Below are positions 26,044-34,361 of a DNA stretch of 64,000 nucleotides, piece after piece. The DNA comes from Schleiferiaceae bacterium (GTDB lineage: Bacteria > Bacteroidota > Bacteroidia > Flavobacteriales > Schleiferiaceae). The DNA is taken from assembly GCA_018401735.1 (NCBI GenBank), contig JAGYKI010000003.1, forward strand, positions 62,001 to 126,000, given 5' to 3'. The translations under genes were made by a program, and so were the position numbers. The notes beneath the pieces were generated by a model that did no database searches, was not told where the DNA came from, and saw only the letters and a list, made by a program, of their open reading frames with translations. The first letter of the stretch is position 1, and each line of letters starts with the position of its first letter.

Positions 26044-27312
26044 TTAGATCGTTTTAAAACCAGTAAATGACTGCAGTGCCTCTGGAATGTGAACAAGGCC
26101 GCCTTCTTGGTGATTTTCCAACAAGGCCGCCACAATGCGGGGTAATGCCAGCGCACTACCATTTAAGCTGTGGGCCAGATGGGTTTTCTTATCCTCTCCT
26201 CGGTAACGAATTTTCATTCTATTTGTTTGGAAAGTTTGGAAATTAGACACCGAACTGACTTCTAACCAGCGCTTTTGCGCGGCCGACCAAACCTCAAAAT
26301 CGTAGGTCATTGCTGATGTAAAACCCATATCGCCTCCGCATAAGCGCAAGATGCGGTAAGGTAATGCTAGTTTTTTCAATAAACCAGCAATGTGCTCCAC
26401 CATCTCCTCTAAAATTTCGAAGCTTTTTTCGGGTAAGCTTAGGCAAACGATTTCCACTTTGTCGAATTGATGTAAACGATTTAAACCCCTCACGTCCTTG
26501 CCATAACTTCCCGCTTCTCTGCGGAAGCAAGCACTATAGGCAGTGGCTTTTAGGGGTAATTCATCTAATTCTAAAATCTCATCTCTAAAGATGTTGGTGA
26601 TAGGAACTTCAGCGGTTGGTATAGCATACAAATTATCTTCGGGCATATAATACATTTGCCCTTCCTTATCGGGTAATTGCCCTGTGCCGAAAGCGGAAGC
26701 TTCGTTTACAAAAAGAGGCGGTTGATACTCTTCATATCCCGCATTTCTATTTTCCTCGAGGAAAAAGTTAATAAGCGCTCTTTGAAGGCGTGCGCCTTTC
26801 CCTTGATACACAGGAAAGCCTGCTCCAGTAATTTTCACGCCGAGATCGAAACGAATTAGTTTCTTTTCTTCAGCTATTTCCCAATGCGGTTTAGCATCTT
26901 CACCCAGATCTTTGATTTCACCAACACGGGCAATTTCCTCATTATCGTCGGCCGATTTACCCGCAGGCACCAAGTGAAAAGGAACGTTGGGTAATTGCAC
27001 CAAGAGCTCGTCGAGCGCATGACGCAATTGTTCCTCTTGCGCTTGCAAGTCTTTGGTTTGTTCTTTCAATTCAGCAGAACGCTCTTTCAGCACATCGGCC
27101 TCAGAATGTTTACCTTCCTTAAATAAGCCACCGATGGTTTTGCTTATTTTATTTGCCTCAGCTAGGCATTGATCCAGATCATTCTGTGCTTGTCGTCTTT
27201 GTTGATCAAGATTAAGAATGTCTTTAATATTTTGTTCTGCATTAATACCTCTCTTTTTAAGACCTGCAATGGCCTCGTCACCGTTATCACGGAGGTAAGA
27301 AACTTGGAGCAT
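26044..27312 (-). CDS. serS: Seryl-tRNA synthetase
   Basis: 422 residues from ATG 27312. A longer frame reaching 27402 exists, but its extra 30 residues are not family-like and MLQVSYLRDN matches the usual N-terminus. Residues 30-100 form the long antiparallel coiled coil that grips the tRNA-Ser long arm. Motif 2 is seen as FRREAGSYGKDVRGLNRLHQ with EIV after it, and motif 3 as SLNGSALALPRIVAALLENH. It is the first gene of the serS-lipoprotein-TPR-DUF4286-recX operon, a decayed repeat lying upstream. Confidence 0.95.
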   Translation of the reverse strand: MLQVSYLRDNGDEAIAGLKKRGINAEQNIKDILNLDQQRRQAQNDLDQCLAEANKISKTIGGLFKEGKHSEADVLKERSAELKEQTKDLQAQEEQLRHALDELLVQLPNVPFHLVPAGKSADDNEEIARVGEIKDLGEDAKPHWEIAEEKKLIRFDLGVKITGAGFPVYQGKGARLQRALINFFLEENRNAGYEEYQPPLFVNEASAFGTGQLPDKEGQMYYMPEDNLYAIPTAEVPITNIFRDEILELDELPLKATAYSACFRREAGSYGKDVRGLNRLHQFDKVEIVCLSLPEKSFEILEEMVEHIAGLLKKLALPYRILRLCGGDMGFTSAMTYDFEVWSAAQKRWLEVSSVSNFQTFQTNRMKIRYRGEDKKTHLAHSLNGSALALPRIVAALLENHQEGGLVHIPEALQSFTGFKTI

Positions 27313-27388
27313 AGTAATTCTATTTTTAGGAAAGGCGAAGTTAATCAATGAATAAAGCAGATGACTACTTCGTGCCGTATTTTTAAAG

Positions 27389-27635
27389 CTTAGTTCGGTC
27401 AAAAATTATAGCTTCAGATTTTCAATAGAGGGAAAATACTAATTTGAAGGATTGAGCTGCAGTGGGCTGCAGAAAATTAAGCTAGATGCACGATTTTCAC
27501 TTTTAAAGAAAAAATACTTGTAAGCCTCTTTCAATGGTAGTTTTGAGTCCTATGTGCTTCATTATAGCTACACTAATTCGGCTTAAAACCTATTAGGCAC
27601 ATGGGATTTGAGACCTGAATATATTTCAGAGTTAG
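27389..27635. mobile_element. MITE-like repeat, copy 3 (decayed)
   Basis: The gap between serS and the rpmA terminator is filled by a diverged copy: TTATAGCTTCAGATTTTCAA on the left, an internal hairpin CTGCAG-TGGG-CTGCAG (27457-27472), and a right part with GGGATTTGAGACCTGA. The order of blocks matches copies 1 and 2, but the terminal TAACGTGA ends are no longer recognisable. It sits upstream of the serS start and could carry or displace its promoter. Confidence 0.75.
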
Positions 27636-27640
27636 GCTTT

Positions 27641-27677
27641 AAGCAAAAAAACCCCTTACCGAAAATCGATAAGGGGT
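27641..27677 (-). terminator. Rho-independent terminator of rplU-rpmA
   Basis: On the minus strand ACCCCTTATCGA pairs with TCGGTAAGGGGT (one mismatch), followed by TTTTTTT. Confidence 0.92.
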
Positions 27678-27698
27678 ATATATTTATAAAGAATAAAT

Positions 27699-27956
27699 CT
27701 ACGCAGTAGGATCTACTGAAACGTATGATTTATTGTTTGCTTTCTTACGAAATACAACTTTACCATCTGTAAGAGCGAAAAGAGTATGATCTTTTCCCAT
27801 TCCTACATTAGTACCAGGATTATGGCGTGTTCCGCGCTGACGCACGATAATATTTCCTGCGATAGCTGCTTGACCACCGAAAATTTTAACACCTAATCTT
27901 TTACTTTCTGATTCACGTCCGTTTCTAGAACTACCGACACCTTTCTTATGAGCCAT
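27699..27956 (-). CDS. rpmA: 50S ribosomal protein L27
   Basis: 85 residues starting [20 protein letters not shown], the canonical L27 start without a cleavable leader. L27 reaches the peptidyl transferase centre. [20 protein letters not shown] is the conserved core. It lies downstream of rplU in the usual rplU-rpmA operon, ending at a terminator. Confidence 0.98.
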   Translation of the reverse strand: MAHKKGVGSSRNGRESESKRLGVKIFGGQAAIAGNIIVRQRGTRHNPGTNVGMGKDHTLFALTDGKVVFRKKANNKSYVSVDPTA

Positions 27957-27995
27957 GGCTTAAAATTTTTTAGATTATAATTACCAGAATCTTAA

Positions 27996-28304
27996 CTAGC
28001 CTATTGCCGTAATTTCGATTTGCGAAATATACTGACGGTGACCGTTCATCTTCTGATGACCTTTACGTCTTTTCTTTTTAAAGATTAACACCTTGTCTGC
28101 TCTAAGGTGCTGAACTACTTTAGCATCTACTTTGATGCCTGCTATAACCGGGGCGCCAACTTCTACCTTACCGTTATTGTCTGTAAGCATTACTTTATCG
28201 AAAGAAAGAGTCTCTCCTTCTTCAGCTTGCAAACGATTAACGTAGATACGTTGATCTTTTTGTACTTTGTACTGATGCCCTGCTATCTCTACTATGGCGA
28301 ACAT
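27996..28304 (-). CDS. rplU: 50S ribosomal protein L21
   Basis: 102 residues. MFAIVEIAGHQYKVQKDQRI and the C-terminal KKKRRKGHQKMNGHRQYI block identify L21. It binds 23S rRNA in the large subunit. It is the first gene of the rplU-rpmA operon, 20 bases after a full promoter. Confidence 0.98.
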   Translation of the reverse strand: MFAIVEIAGHQYKVQKDQRIYVNRLQAEEGETLSFDKVMLTDNNGKVEVGAPVIAGIKVDAKVVQHLRADKVLIFKKKRRKGHQKMNGHRQYISQIEITAIG

Positions 28305-28323
28305 ATACTTATTTTTAGGGCTG

Positions 28324-28352
28324 CAAATTTACAACAATATCCTTTTAATCAA
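28324..28352 (-). promoter_or_regulatory. Bacteroidota promoter of rplU-rpmA
   Basis: On the minus strand TTG (28352-28350), 18 bases, TAAATTTG (28331-28324): an exact -33/-7 pair just upstream of rplU. Confidence 0.82.
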
Positions 28353-28554
28353 GCCATACAAGCTAAAAATTTATCCATAGCTTGCATTTTCAAGAGATAA
28401 GGTGCTGCAAAATAAGGACTCTTGTTTAGGAATTTCACAAAACATTAACAATAAATCTAGACGAAAACCATAGTGAATCCCCATCATAAGTGTCGTATTT
28501 CAAATTTTATATCTTAAAATTGCAGCGGATTTAATTTAAAGCGAGATTAATCTT

Positions 28555-29871
28555 ATGCACAAAAAAATTCTCAGCCTCTTTTTGGCCTTCTTAGTTGGAA
28601 GCGCTGTGGCCCAGAGTAAAATAGAATTTGAAGAGTACGACCTTGATAATGGTTTGCACGTAATTCTTCACGAAGACCACAGCACGCCTATTGTTGCGGT
28701 ATCGGTTCTTTACCACGTAGGAAGTAAAAATGAAAAAGAAGGCCGTTCTGGTTTTGCCCACTTTTTTGAGCATTTGATGTTCGAAGGCTCGCCCAATATT
28801 GAGCGTGGAGAATACATGAAAATTGTATCCGCCAATGGTGGTGCTTTAAATGCCAATACTTCTTTCGATCGCACGTACTATTACGAAATTCTTCCTTCCA
28901 ATCAATTGGAGTTGGGTTTATGGCTAGAAAGCGAGCGTATGTTACAAGCCAAAGTTGACATCGAAGGCGTTAACACCCAGCGTGAAGTAGTGAAGGAAGA
29001 AAAACGTTTAAGAGTTGACAATCAGCCTTACGGATCTTTCCAAGAGAAAATGTTTGGCGCAGCCTTTAAAGGAAGCTACTACGAAATTACACCTATTGGG
29101 ACGATGGCAGATTTAAATGCAGCGGAAGAAGCTGACTTTAAAGACTTCTACTCTACCTTTTATGTTCCTAATAACGCAACCCTTTCCATTGCAGGTGATA
29201 TAGATATCAAGCAAGCTAAAGAATGGATAAACAAATATTTCTCTACTATTCCAAAAGGAACCAAAGAAATTCCTCGTCCTACCGAAAAACCAGCGCCTTT
29301 AAGCGGTGAAGTGATCGATACGGTTTACGACAACATCCAATTGCCAGGTGTATTTATTGGTTACCGTTGTCCAGAAAGAGGAACCAAAGAGGCCTATGCG
29401 ATGGATATGATTTCTACTGTATTAGCGGATGGCCAAAGCTCTATGCTTTATAAATCTATTGTAGATGACAAGCAATTAGGAGTGGTAGTGCAAGCCTTCA
29501 ATTTTTCTTTAGAAAACTCAGGTTTATTTATCGCCTTCGGTTTAGCGAACCCAGATACCGATTTGAACGACTTTATAGGAGCCATAGACGATGAGGTAAA
29601 TAAATTAATAACAAACGGTATTTCTAGCGAAGATTATACTAAAATTCAAAACCAAATTGAAAACGACTTTGTTTCTCGAAACGGTCGTGTAGCAGGTATT
29701 GCCGAAAGTTTAGCTGATAATCACGTATACTTAGGAGATGCAAATCTTATCAATACCGAGATTAAAAACTACCGCGAAATCTCTGCCGAATATCTGCAAG
29801 AGGTAGCAGCCAAATATCTAAGACCTGAAAACCGGGTTGTTTTAAAATATTTACCACAAAACGCACAGTAA
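28555..29871 (+). CDS. M16 family zinc peptidase, active subunit
   Basis: 438 residues with a signal peptide ending near AVAQ. HFFEH in the segment GFAHFFEHLMFEG is the inverted zinc motif HxxEH, and Glu in NTQREVVKEEKR is the likely third ligand. The two M16 halves (N-terminal catalytic, C-terminal) are both present. It is 14 bases upstream of a second M16 gene that lacks the zinc motif, so the two probably form a heterodimer like other two-chain M16B peptidases, in the periplasm. The 250-base gap before it holds the rplU promoter and nothing else that I recognise. Confidence 0.94.
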   Translation: MHKKILSLFLAFLVGSAVAQSKIEFEEYDLDNGLHVILHEDHSTPIVAVSVLYHVGSKNEKEGRSGFAHFFEHLMFEGSPNIERGEYMKIVSANGGALNANTSFDRTYYYEILPSNQLELGLWLESERMLQAKVDIEGVNTQREVVKEEKRLRVDNQPYGSFQEKMFGAAFKGSYYEITPIGTMADLNAAEEADFKDFYSTFYVPNNATLSIAGDIDIKQAKEWINKYFSTIPKGTKEIPRPTEKPAPLSGEVIDTVYDNIQLPGVFIGYRCPERGTKEAYAMDMISTVLADGQSSMLYKSIVDDKQLGVVVQAFNFSLENSGLFIAFGLANPDTDLNDFIGAIDDEVNKLITNGISSEDYTKIQNQIENDFVSRNGRVAGIAESLADNHVYLGDANLINTEIKNYREISAEYLQEVAAKYLRPENRVVLKYLPQNAQ

Positions 29872-29885
29872 AAGCATAATATAAC

Positions 29886-31952
29886 ATGAAAAGAATACTA
29901 GCAAGCCTACTAATCCTGCTCATTACTGTATCGGGATTTGCCCAGGTAGACCGCAGCATTAGACCAAAACCCGCTCCTGCCAAACAGATTGAATTGGGAG
30001 AATATAAAACATATACTCTTGATAATGGTCTGAAAATTATTGTTGTGCAAAACGATAAACTTCCCCGCGTATCTTTTAGCCTCGTGGTAGATCGTGATCC
30101 TTTTTTAGAAGCCGACAAAGTTGGTTTCGTTAGCTTAGCAGGAAGTTTAATGCGCAATGGGACTAATAATCGCACGAAAGAGCAATTGGACAAAGAAGTA
30201 GACTTTATTGGTGCAACTTTGTTTACTGGAGCTACCAATGCTTACGCCAGTGGTTTAAGTAAATATAGCGAGCAGATTATCGGCCTTATGGCAGATGTAG
30301 CTTTAAACCCTTCCTTTCCACAAGAGGAATTTGACAAGCTTAAAAAACAATCTCTTTCGGGAATTGAATCGGCAAAAGAAGATCCCAACTCTTTATCTAG
30401 TCGTTTATTCAACTCAAGCCTTTACGGTTTAAATCACCCTTATGGTGAATTGGAAACCGAAGCCAGTATTAATAATATCACTTTAGAGGATTGCCAAAAC
30501 TTTTATAAAGAAAACTGGAGTCCTAATAAGGCTTATATGGTTGTAGTAGGCGACATCAAAGCTAAAAAAGCTAAAAAACTAATTGCCAAGTATTTCGGCG
30601 CTTGGGAAAGCAAAGAAGTAGCGTCAAGAGAGTATGATATGCCGGCCAAACCAGCGGGTAACCAAGTTAAAATCATTAATCGTAATAGCTCAGTGCAATC
30701 GGTTTTAACCATCGGTAATACCATTGAGTTACAGCCTGGAAGTCCAGACATTGTTACGGTGCAACTAATGAACCAAATTCTTGGTGGTGGAAGTACTGGA
30801 CGTTTATTCCAAAATATAAGAGAAGACAAGGGCTATACCTATGGTGCCTACTCTAACTACGACAGCGATGAGCTAGTAGGTTACTTTAGCGCGAGCGCGA
30901 GTGTAAGAAACGAAGTTACTGATAGCTCCGTAGTGGAATTTATAAAAGAATTCAAACGTCTTCAAACCGAAAAAGTAGGTGAGCAAGAGTTACAAGATGC
31001 TAAAAACAACATTATTGGTTCTTTTGGCAGAAACCTAGAAAGCGCTCAAACTATTGCCAGCTTTGCGCTGAATCGTCAGCGTTATAACTTGCCAGAAGAC
31101 TATTACAAAACCTACATCCAGCGTTTAGAAGCCGTAACTGCAGATGATATTATGGCTGCGGCTAATAAGTACATAAATACTGATGCCCTGATAATTACGG
31201 CTGTTGGAAAAGCTGCCGATATCGCCACGAGTCTTGAAAAATTTGGTCCGGTTACTTATTACGACTTTAACGGCGAAGAAACTGGTCCGCCCAGCTTCCC
31301 TGTGCCTGCTGGTATCACCGCAGAAAGTGTAATTAATAGCTACATCAACGCTATTGGTGGCCAAGAAAAACTAGATGCGGTAAAAGACATGAGTATTATT
31401 ATGTCTGCCTCAATTAGCGGTATGCCCATGGAGGCACAAGCGAAAACTTTAAAGAAGCGCCCTAACCTATTCTTAACCGAAATGACTGTTGCTGGTTTTG
31501 GTACCGTGCAAAAAGTAGTTTTTGATGGTCAGAAAGGAGCAACTTCTGGTATGCAAGGTTCTACTGTTTTAGAAGGTGAAGACCTGGAGGAAATTAAAAG
31601 TCAGGGTGCTTTCTTTGGTGAAGCAGAATACCTTAGCAATGGTTATAAATTAACCTTAGTAGCCATTAATATGGTAGATGGTGAAAAAGCCTATACCTTA
31701 GAAGTGGATAAAAACGGAGACCTTTCTACCGAATACTATTCCGTAGAAACTGGCTTCAAATTATTAGAAGAAGCTTCTATAGAAAGTCCTCAAGGAGAAA
31801 TGACTGTTTCGCAGAAATACAGCGATTACCGCTCGGTTGACGGAGTAATGATTCCTTATCAAATTAATATTAGTCAAGGTCCTCAGCAGATTAGCATGAC
31901 TACCACTGAAGCGAAAATTAATTCAGGTTTAAAGAAGTCTGACTTTAAATAA
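29886..31952 (+). CDS. M16 family protein, non-catalytic subunit with C-terminal LolA-like domain
   Basis: 688 residues, signal peptide ending near GFAQ. The M16 fold is clear (YTLDNGLKIIVVQNDKLPRV, later GGGSTGRLFQNIREDKGYTY), but where HxxEH should lie the sequence is VSLAGSLMRNGT, so zinc is not bound; the R/Y pair of the second domain (RLFQNIREDKGYTYG) is kept, as expected for the partner of an active chain. Residues about 490-688 add a separate domain with a LolA/outer-membrane-lipoprotein-sorting look. The stop codon TAA is formed by the end of the downstream repeat (31950-31952). Confidence 0.92.
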   Translation: MKRILASLLILLITVSGFAQVDRSIRPKPAPAKQIELGEYKTYTLDNGLKIIVVQNDKLPRVSFSLVVDRDPFLEADKVGFVSLAGSLMRNGTNNRTKEQLDKEVDFIGATLFTGATNAYASGLSKYSEQIIGLMADVALNPSFPQEEFDKLKKQSLSGIESAKEDPNSLSSRLFNSSLYGLNHPYGELETEASINNITLEDCQNFYKENWSPNKAYMVVVGDIKAKKAKKLIAKYFGAWESKEVASREYDMPAKPAGNQVKIINRNSSVQSVLTIGNTIELQPGSPDIVTVQLMNQILGGGSTGRLFQNIREDKGYTYGAYSNYDSDELVGYFSASASVRNEVTDSSVVEFIKEFKRLQTEKVGEQELQDAKNNIIGSFGRNLESAQTIASFALNRQRYNLPEDYYKTYIQRLEAVTADDIMAAANKYINTDALIITAVGKAADIATSLEKFGPVTYYDFNGEETGPPSFPVPAGITAESVINSYINAIGGQEKLDAVKDMSIIMSASISGMPMEAQAKTLKKRPNLFLTEMTVAGFGTVQKVVFDGQKGATSGMQGSTVLEGEDLEEIKSQGAFFGEAEYLSNGYKLTLVAINMVDGEKAYTLEVDKNGDLSTEYYSVETGFKLLEEASIESPQGEMTVSQKYSDYRSVDGVMIPYQINISQGPQQISMTTTEAKINSGLKKSDFK

Positions 31953-32214
31953 CGTGAGTTCGACTATAAATCATAGCCTCAGATTTTCAATAAAAAGAAA
32001 AGACAAGTCTAGATCGTGCAGCTGTAGCGGGCTACAGGAAATGAACTAGATGAAGTATTTTCACTTTTATTGGAAAATCCATTTATGCCCCTTCTAAAAA
32101 GCGGGTTTCTGCGCCTCTGCTTCTTGCAATAGCCCGCTATTGCTTCACTGCATAGACTCGAACTCCACTATTTACAAGGGGTCTGAGGCCTGATTTTACG
32201 TCGAATTCACGTTA
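31950..32214 (+). mobile_element. MITE-like repeat, copy 2 (best preserved)
   Basis: About 265 bp with terminal inverted repeats of about 33 bases: left TAACGTGAGTTCGAC then TATAAATCATAGCCTCAGA, right (read inward from 32214) TAACGTGAATTCGAC then GTAAAATCAGGCCTCAGA. Inside, TAGCGGGCTA (near 32025) and TAGCCCGCTA (near 32130) are exact reverse complements, and CTGTAG/CTACAG forms a local hairpin at 32022-32037. No coding capacity. It fills the gap between the M16 stop and a SnoaL-like gene. Confidence 0.9.
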
Positions 32215-32225
32215 AATAGAAAACA

Positions 32226-32633
32226 ATGACAAATAAAGATGTTATAACAGCTTTTTATGAAAAGGCACTAACGGTTAATGCAGAGCACCGTCCCGAAGCA
32301 ATATTAGCTGAAATTTTGGCGGATGATTTTGTTTCTAAAGGTTCGGTTGAACTAAAAAACAAACAACAACTAATCGGCCAATTGGGCTTTTTCTGGCAAC
32401 TGATTCCCAATCTAAAATGGGAGCCACAGGAAATTCTTAATCAGGATAATCAGTATGTGGTAAGAAGTATAGCTTCCGGTAATCCTAATGGTGACTTTAT
32501 GGGTTTGCCAACAGATGGCTCAAAGGCTTTTCGTATTATGACCATTGATATTCACAGGGTAGAAAATGGGAAAATCATAGAAGTGCACCACCTAGAAGAT
32601 TGGGGAACTGCTATGAAGCAGCTAAAGTCTTAA
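32226..32633 (+). CDS. SnoaL-like (NTF2-fold) protein
   Basis: 135 residues, no signal peptide. NKDVITAFYEKALTVNAE and the FVSKGSVELKNKQQLIGQL block, followed by HRVENGKIIEVHHLEDWGTA, are characteristic of the SnoaL-like cyclase/ester-hydrolysing NTF2 family. The substrate cannot be predicted. The ATG lies 11 bases after the end of repeat copy 2, so its 5' region is provided by the repeat, and no separate promoter is evident. It ends at a bidirectional terminator. Confidence 0.85.
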   Translation: MTNKDVITAFYEKALTVNAEHRPEAILAEILADDFVSKGSVELKNKQQLIGQLGFFWQLIPNLKWEPQEILNQDNQYVVRSIASGNPNGDFMGLPTDGSKAFRIMTIDIHRVENGKIIEVHHLEDWGTAMKQLKS

Positions 32634-32682
32634 AACCTAGGTTTCGGGTGAATCAGCGTTAATTATAGCTTCAATTCGGATT

Positions 32683-32731
32683 AAAAAAATAAGGGTGTCG
32701 ATTCTCAAAACTCGGCATCCTATTTTTTTTT
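32683..32731. terminator. Bidirectional terminator between convergent genes
   Basis: GGGTGTCGA (32693-32701) pairs with TCGGCATCC (32712-32720), with A-rich sequence before and nine T after. It can serve the plus-strand SnoaL-like gene and the minus-strand operon ending at 32743. Confidence 0.88.
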
Positions 32732-32742
32732 GAATTCGATGA

Positions 32743-33330
32743 TTATCGTTTATTTTGGAGGCGAGCTTCAGTTTTTAAATCATGTTCCACTACCTTTAGG
32801 AAAGGCCTTAGAATACTATCGCGTTCAATCATTTTGGCCCGCCACTTTTCATCACGTCGTTCTTCGACTATTGTTTGGTTTTGCGCACTGAAGTAGAACT
32901 GATCTTGGTAAAAATGTCCATCGGGGATTTCAGGCGCGGTAAGACTTTTGGTAAGAAATTTTTGGTAGCTCTTTTCTGCGATTAAATCTTTTAGTAGTTG
33001 TTTATAGTTCGATTCGATTACAGCTATTTCTTGCCCATCTGCCTGTGAGCGTAAGCAATAATAGCGATACCTATTTTTTTGGGGGAGATAAACTTCCACG
33101 AGGTAGGTAGGACGACTAAGGCGATATTTTTCAAGTTTTTCGGAGAGCACACTGTCATTGAAAATACTCACTTCTTCTGCTTTCTCTGCTTCAAAAAAAT
33201 AATCGTAGAAAAAAAGATAGGCTTCCTTTCCGTTCAATTTTTGTGGCGACACAGGATGCCATTGGGCGGATAAAGTGGCACAGTTTAAAGTGAAGACGAA
33301 AAAGACGAAATAGGAGAGGGCTGCTTTCAC
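32743..33330 (-). CDS. Exported protein of unknown function
   Basis: 195 residues. A signal peptide ends near LSAQ. The mature part is rich in Y, F, K and E, with DYFFEAEKAEEV and a run RYRYYCLRS, and I do not recognise a family. The start overlaps the GT9 stop by four bases, so it is the last gene of the aminotransferase-DUF4254-GT9 transcript. Confidence 0.7.
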   Translation of the reverse strand: MKAALSYFVFFVFTLNCATLSAQWHPVSPQKLNGKEAYLFFYDYFFEAEKAEEVSIFNDSVLSEKLEKYRLSRPTYLVEVYLPQKNRYRYYCLRSQADGQEIAVIESNYKQLLKDLIAEKSYQKFLTKSLTAPEIPDGHFYQDQFYFSAQNQTIVEERRDEKWRAKMIERDSILRPFLKVVEHDLKTEARLQNKR

Positions 33331-34361
33331 GAATTTAATGCTTGCTCAATTTTAGCAATTATTTTTTCGGGCGCCAAATTCGTGAGGCAGGCATAGTCTC
33401 CACGGAAACATTCTTTATTGCCAAATATGCTACAAGGCCTGCAGTTTAATTCTTTGCGGGGCATTTGCACCATCAAGTCTTCGTGTTCTCCCAGCGGACC
33501 AAAGCCGGCTAAAGGATGAGTCGCTCCCCAAATGGAAATGATTTTTATACCCGCCAAAGCGGCCAAATGCATATTACTCGAATCCATAGCGAGCATTAAA
33601 TGCAGCTTTCGCATTATCGCGATTTCTTGTGGAAAGCTGAATTTGCCGGCGATCATGCTGTAATTGATCTGAGCGGCCTGGGCTAGCTTTTCTAAATCGG
33701 CGACTTCTTCTGGGCCTCCAAAAAAATAGAAGTGATAATCTTTATTAGCACCGAAATGCGCCAGAACTTTTTCCATCTGCGCAAGCGGATAGCGTTTGGC
33801 TTTATGTTTGGCCATCGGCGCTATGGCGAGGTGAAATTTGGCGCTTGGGTTCGGAATTTCGCTTAAAGAGCCATCTTCCTTTAAGGGATAAAGTGCTATT
33901 TTTTTTTCTGAGAAATTAAATTGGAGTCCCGCTCTTCGCAAGGTTTCAGCATACTTAATACTACTGTGTTTAAGGGGCTCAGCGATTTTATTTTCTTTTC
34001 GTACCAGGGCTTTACGTGCTTTTCTTTCTTTGTTAATGCGAAAGACTGGTAAGCCCATAAGCTGGAAAAAGCTATTAAGGATACGACTGCGTAAAACGTT
34101 ATGAGCATCTATGACCAAGTCAGGTTTAATCTCCCGCTTGAGTGATTGCGCTAATTTCCACAGCCCTATAAAGCCTTTGTGTTGATCGTTTAAATCTGCC
34201 GCATGAAAATGAATGTCTAAATCACCCAGCAGGGATTTTATAAAAGGTCGCGACACCAGATGGATTTCCAGGGCAGGTTGATCGCGCTTTAGTGCCGCTA
34301 AAACAGGCAAGAGCAGAGCAATGTCGCCCAAAGCTGAATAGCGTTGCACTAAAATGCGCAT
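33327..34361 (-). CDS. Glycosyltransferase family 9 (heptosyltransferase-like)
   Basis: 344 residues. RYSALGDIALLLPVLAALKR at the start is the GT9 N-terminal signature, and AMDSSNMHLAALAGIKIISI with WGATHPLAGFGPL is the sugar-nucleotide binding C-terminal half. The Cys cluster CRPCSIFGNKECFRG near the end is common in Bacteroidota GT9s. It likely adds a sugar to lipopolysaccharide core or another surface glycan at the inner membrane. It begins one base inside the DUF4254 gene's stop, so the two are tightly coupled, a pairing often seen in this phylum. Confidence 0.9.
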   Translation of the reverse strand: MRILVQRYSALGDIALLLPVLAALKRDQPALEIHLVSRPFIKSLLGDLDIHFHAADLNDQHKGFIGLWKLAQSLKREIKPDLVIDAHNVLRSRILNSFFQLMGLPVFRINKERKARKALVRKENKIAEPLKHSSIKYAETLRRAGLQFNFSEKKIALYPLKEDGSLSEIPNPSAKFHLAIAPMAKHKAKRYPLAQMEKVLAHFGANKDYHFYFFGGPEEVADLEKLAQAAQINYSMIAGKFSFPQEIAIMRKLHLMLAMDSSNMHLAALAGIKIISIWGATHPLAGFGPLGEHEDLMVQMPRKELNCRPCSIFGNKECFRGDYACLTNLAPEKIIAKIEQALNS

